Positions 61,334 through 64,000 of a stretch of 64,000 bases of DNA are shown here, piece by piece. Origin of the DNA: Streptomyces sp. NBC_01754 (GTDB taxonomy: Bacteria > Actinomycetota > Actinomycetes > Streptomycetales > Streptomycetaceae). Position 1 is the first letter of the stretch. The number at the start of each line of letters is the position of its first letter. The DNA lies in the NCBI RefSeq assembly GCF_035918015.1, contig NZ_CP109132.1, forward strand, positions 806,001 to 870,000. Direction: 5' to 3'. A program made the position numbers and the translations under genes. Below the pieces are notes generated by a model. The model did not search any database. It saw only the letters and a list, made by a program, of their open reading frames with translations, and had not been told where the DNA came from.

Positions 61334-62140
61334 GGCGACGGCGTCGCCGTCCCGCACCGGCCGCGCGCCGCCGGTGAACCGGCTGAGGGCCTCCCCGGAC
61401 ACGACCCGGGCGGGGAACGCGTCGGCGGCGCACAGCCGGGTCAGCCTCGACAGGTCGAGCGGTGCCTGCCCGGCGAGGAGCACGGCGTTGCCGAAGCGCC
61501 TGCCGCGCAGCACCGCCGGTTCGGCGACCAGCGCGAGCTCGGCGAACACCACGGCCGCGTTGGCGAGCTGCGAGCGGAGGAAGGCGAAGGGCGCGCCGTC
61601 GGCGAGGTTGGCGGCGTAGACACCCTCCTTCCGGAGCACCCGGGCGGCGGCCCGTGCGTACTCGAGAGAGGTGAGCTGGGCGGGCACCCGTGCCCCACCG
61701 AAGACGTCCGCGATCAGCAGATCCGCCGATCCCTCCGGCGCCCGCTCGATCCAGTTCCGGGCGTCGGCTCCGTGCACGGAGATCCGCGCCCCCTCGGGCA
61801 GCGGCAGGTGCTCGTCGACGAGTCCGGTCAGCGCGGCGTCCGCCTCGGCCACCTCCTGACGGGAACCGGGGCGGGTGGCGGCGACGTACCGGGGCAGCGT
61901 GAGCGCGCCGCCCCCGAGGTGCACGGCGTCCACCGGCGCGCCCGGTTCCGCCACCAGGTCCACGGCGTGGCCGAGCCTGCGTGCGTACTCGAACTCGAGG
62001 TGCTCCGGCGCGTCGAGGTCGACGTAGGACTGCGGGGCGCCGTCGACGGTGAGCAGCCAGGCCCGCTCGCGGTCCACGTCGGGCAGCAGCCGCGCGGTGC
62101 CGCGGTCGGTGGCGCGGATGACGGGTATCGACTCGTTCAC
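61295..62140 (-). CDS. spermidine synthase-like methyltransferase-fold protein
   Basis: The 281-residue protein has a Rossmann methyltransferase fold: VDAVHLGGGALTLPRYVAAT is the nucleotide-binding region (GGGALTLP), followed by ISVHGADARNWIE and DLLIADVFGG. It groups with the spermidine synthase-like (SpeE/fused MFS) proteins of actinomycetes, but the polyamine active site is not clear from sequence. GTG 62140 is used. The gene overlaps the MFS gene tail-to-tail and is read toward it, away from tuf3. Confidence 0.85.
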   Translation of the reverse strand: MNESIPVIRATDRGTARLLPDVDRERAWLLTVDGAPQSYVDLDAPEHLEFEYARRLGHAVDLVAEPGAPVDAVHLGGGALTLPRYVAATRPGSRQEVAEADAALTGLVDEHLPLPEGARISVHGADARNWIERAPEGSADLLIADVFGGARVPAQLTSLEYARAAARVLRKEGVYAANLADGAPFAFLRSQLANAAVVFAELALVAEPAVLRGRRFGNAVLLAGQAPLDLSRLTRLCAADAFPARVVSGEALSRFTGGARPVRDGDAVASPEPPDGAFSLG

Positions 62141-62233
62141 GCCCCCATTGTCCCCTGTCCGCGGGGCCCCTCCGGCACGCGGAACCCGCCCCCGCGTCAC
62201 CGGGGACGGGCCGCGTGCTGTGGGGGCGGTCCG

Positions 62234-63403
62234 TCAGAGCAGGCCGGTGACGGTGCCCGCGCCGACCGTCCGGCCACCCTCGCGGACGGCGAAGCCGAGC
62301 CCGGTCTCCAGGGGGACGTCACGGCCGAGCTCGACGGTCATGGTGACCGTGTCGCCGGGCCGTGCCACCGCCACCTCACCGAGGTCCACGTCACCGACGA
62401 CGTCCGCCGTCCGGATGTGGAACTGCGGCCGGTACCCGGTGGCCACCGGGGTGGCGCGGCCGCCCTCCTTCGCCGACAGGACGTACACCTGGGCGGTGAA
62501 GTGACGGCTCGGGGTGACACTGCCGGGCGCGGCCACCACATGGCCTCGGCGGACGCGGTCGCGCTCGACCCCGCGCAGCAGCAGCGCCACGTTGTCGCCG
62601 GCCTCGGCGGACTCCATCGGCTTGCCGAAGGTCTCCAGACCGGTGACGACCGTCTCGACGTCCGCACCCAGCACCGCCACCCGGTCTCCGACGCGCACGG
62701 TGCCGCGCTCCACGGCCCCGGTGACGACGGTGCCGCGGCCCGTGATGGTCAGCACGTTCTCCACGGACAGCAGGAACGGCGCGTCGGTGTAGCGCACCGG
62801 CATCGGTACGTAGGTGTCGACGGCGTCCAGCAGGCCCTCCACGGCCGCGGTCCAGCGTGGGTCTCCCCGGAGCGCGCCCAGCCCCGACACCCGCACGACG
62901 GGCACCGTGTCACCGCCGTAGCCGTGCGCGGTCAGCAGTTCGCGGATCTCCAGCTCGACCAGGTCGGTCAGCTCGGGGTCGCCCGCGTCGGCCTTGTTCA
63001 GGGCCACCACGATGTGGTCGACGCCGACCTGACGGGCCAGCAGGACGTGCTCGGCGGTCTGCGGCATGATCCCGTCGAGCGCGGAGACCACCAGGATCGC
63101 CCCGTCGAGCTGCGCCGCTCCGGTGACCATGTTCTTGATGTAGTCGGCGTGTCCGGGCATGTCGACGTGCGCGTAGTGCCGGGTGTCCGTCTCGTACTCG
63201 ACGTGCGCGATGTTGATGGTGATGCCCCGCTGCGCCTCCTCCGGGGCCCGGTCGATCCGGTCGAAGGGGACGAAGGTGCCGGTGCCGCGGTCGCTGAGGA
63301 CCTTGGTGATGGCGGCGGTCAGGGTGGTCTTGCCGTGGTCGACGTGGCCCATGGTGCCGATGTTCAGGTGCGGCTTGGTGCGCGCGTAAGCCGTCTTGGG
63401 CAT
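62234..63403 (-). CDS. tuf3: elongation factor Tu, third copy (EF-Tu3)
   Basis: The 389-residue GTPase shows G1 GHVDHGKT (19-26), G2 [15 protein letters not shown]3 DMPGHADY, G4 NKAD and the domain II and III motifs. It differs from the housekeeping EF-Tu in several places ([16 protein letters not shown] rather than DCPGHAD), as the Streptomyces EF-Tu3 proteins do. Known EF-Tu3 copies are expressed under stringent conditions and can differ in antibiotic sensitivity. It is not in a str operon; a small frame and a hairpin lie upstream. Confidence 0.93.
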   Translation of the reverse strand: MPKTAYARTKPHLNIGTMGHVDHGKTTLTAAITKVLSDRGTGTFVPFDRIDRAPEEAQRGITINIAHVEYETDTRHYAHVDMPGHADYIKNMVTGAAQLDGAILVVSALDGIMPQTAEHVLLARQVGVDHIVVALNKADAGDPELTDLVELEIRELLTAHGYGGDTVPVVRVSGLGALRGDPRWTAAVEGLLDAVDTYVPMPVRYTDAPFLLSVENVLTITGRGTVVTGAVERGTVRVGDRVAVLGADVETVVTGLETFGKPMESAEAGDNVALLLRGVERDRVRRGHVVAAPGSVTPSRHFTAQVYVLSAKEGGRATPVATGYRPQFHIRTADVVGDVDLGEVAVARPGDTVTMTVELGRDVPLETGLGFAVREGGRTVGAGTVTGLL

Positions 63404-63453
63404 GGCTCGTTCCTTGGTCTCGAAGCTGAGTGTGAAGACCCCAGGGCCCCGCC

Positions 63454-63496
63454 GACCCTCCCCTTACGGGGTCCGCCGGACGGTCGGGGGAGGGTC
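63454..63496 (-). terminator. hairpin between the small upstream frame and tuf3
   Basis: GACCCTCCCC (63454-63463) and GGGGGAGGGTC (63486-63496) can form a stem of 9-10 bp around a 22-base loop, 50 bases upstream of the tuf3 ATG and overlapping the stop of the small frame. It could end that frame's transcript or act as an attenuator for tuf3. Confidence 0.5.
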
Positions 63497-63668
63497 AGCT
63501 TCGGGCGCCGCCGGTGGGCGCCTCGGCAGCGGCGAACGCTGCGTCAACTGCTGCTGCGGCCATGACCGTGGCCGTGCGGGCGGTAACGGTGTCCACGGCA
63601 GCCTTCGGCGCGGCCGCGACTGCGGGCCGTGCTGCGAGGAAGGCGTACCGGAACATGCTCCTGAGCAT
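63495..63668 (-). CDS. possible 57-residue Ala-rich protein upstream of tuf3
   Basis: ATG 63668 opens a frame reading MLRSMFRYAFLAARPAVAAA, then PKAAVDTVTARTATVMAAAA and ending TGGARS. It is Ala-rich with one amphipathic or weakly hydrophobic stretch, ends inside the hairpin region, and is read toward tuf3. Codon use has more third-position A than its neighbours. It may be a chance frame. Confidence 0.3.
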   Translation of the reverse strand: MLRSMFRYAFLAARPAVAAAPKAAVDTVTARTATVMAAAAVDAAFAAAEAPTGGARS

Positions 63669-63765
63669 GCCGGAACGGTGTGGCGGCGTCGAACGGTTTT
63701 CGCCTGGGCGTCAGCTCTGGGGCGCATTACGGCGATCACACACCTGTTTCGGTTACTCTCCCCAA

Positions 63766-64000
63766 ATGTTCGAGCCCGTCCCCGCCGACCGGCCCGCCGG
63801 CGGTCTCGTGGTCCGCTGCACGAGGCTGCTGCTCTCCCCCTGGTCCCGGTTGTCCCTGCTCGTGGCGGTGCTGTTGGCTGCCGCCTCCGCCATGCTGCTG
63901 TTCGAACCACAGCGGCTGCTGGCCTCCGGCTGGCCACCTCAACTCACGGGTTCGGCCGCGGCGATGCTGTTCGCCCTCGCGTACGGCGCGTGCACCGTGG
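63766..64000 (+). CDS. TVP38/TMEM64-like membrane protein, partial
   Basis: The frame from ATG 63766 runs off the window after 78 residues. It has a short soluble start (MFEPVPADRPAGG), a first hydrophobic segment (SLLVAVLLAAASAMLLF), and a second beginning AAAMLFALAYGACTV, the pattern of the TVP38/DedA-like membrane proteins. TACTCT lies just before the ATG, suggesting a leaderless transcript. The rest of the gene is outside the window. Confidence 0.65.
   Translation, partial: MFEPVPADRPAGGLVVRCTRLLLSPWSRLSLLVAVLLAAASAMLLFEPQRLLASGWPPQLTGSAAAMLFALAYGACTV

Noticed and set aside
62234..63403. EF-Tu3 as self-resistance for a thiopeptide cluster
   Set aside because: No thiopeptide or other RiPP genes are in the window; EF-Tu3 copies are widespread in Streptomyces.

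Overview
The window is chromosomal DNA from a high-GC actinomycete, almost certainly a Streptomyces. Third codon positions are close to all G or C, GTG and TTG starts are common, several genes look leaderless, and it carries markers typical of the genus: MurT/GatD, a third EF-Tu (EF-Tu3), DasR-type GntR and ROK regulators, an ECF41 sigma factor, and a c-di-AMP riboswitch ahead of an NlpC/P60 wall hydrolase. No rRNA, tRNA, CRISPR array or secondary-metabolite cluster was seen.

Layout. 1-5100: a partial ATP-dependent DNA ligase, a membrane metal-dependent hydrolase, a DEAD/DEAH helicase and the 5' part of an acyl-CoA thioesterase II gene (tesB). 5094-10037: an integrated element of about 4.94 kb that splits tesB. 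It has a large serine recombinase at its right end. All its recognisable genes are read leftward and include an XRE/DUF5753 regulator, a DUF6879 protein and small proteins. An AT-rich palindrome lies in the middle, and the element is bounded by the 7-bp repeat GATCACG. The 3' part of tesB resumes at 10031. 10256-18852: stress and fatty-acid genes, peptide deformylase, the lipid II amidation pair murT-gatD, phosphofructokinase and a CtaG-like protein. 19226-21002: an atypical histidine phosphatase, an orphan Phd-type antitoxin and a broken clpP-like gene. 21330-26649: the riboswitch-controlled NlpC/P60 gene and a complete set of late biotin genes (bioF divergent from bioB-bioA-bioD). 27732-30082: paired CNNM/CorC-type membrane proteins. 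31294-37597: a LacI-regulated sugar ABC transporter operon ending in a GH35 beta-galactosidase, with no ATPase of its own. 37768-49155: purB, a Mug-type glycosylase, ROK, GntR, ECF41 sigma, a PLP sulfur-amino-acid enzyme with a divergent Lrp regulator, a DUF885 protein and an ATP-grasp protein. 49246-53558: sbcC and sbcD. 53826-64000: assorted housekeeping genes ending with tuf3 and the start of a TVP38-like membrane protein.

The most unusual region is 5094-10037. The core repeat falls on the codons for the conserved Asp-His of the thioesterase, and rejoining the two flanks restores the family motif. Three genes in or beside the element (the small CxxC protein, the gene ending at 7431, and the 3' tesB fragment) each look interrupted by a one-base shift in a G/C run, either from decay or from sequence error. 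The cassette's two promoter regions share the heptamer GTAGAAC, a candidate operator.

All functional names are read from motifs and remembered family features. No database search was run.
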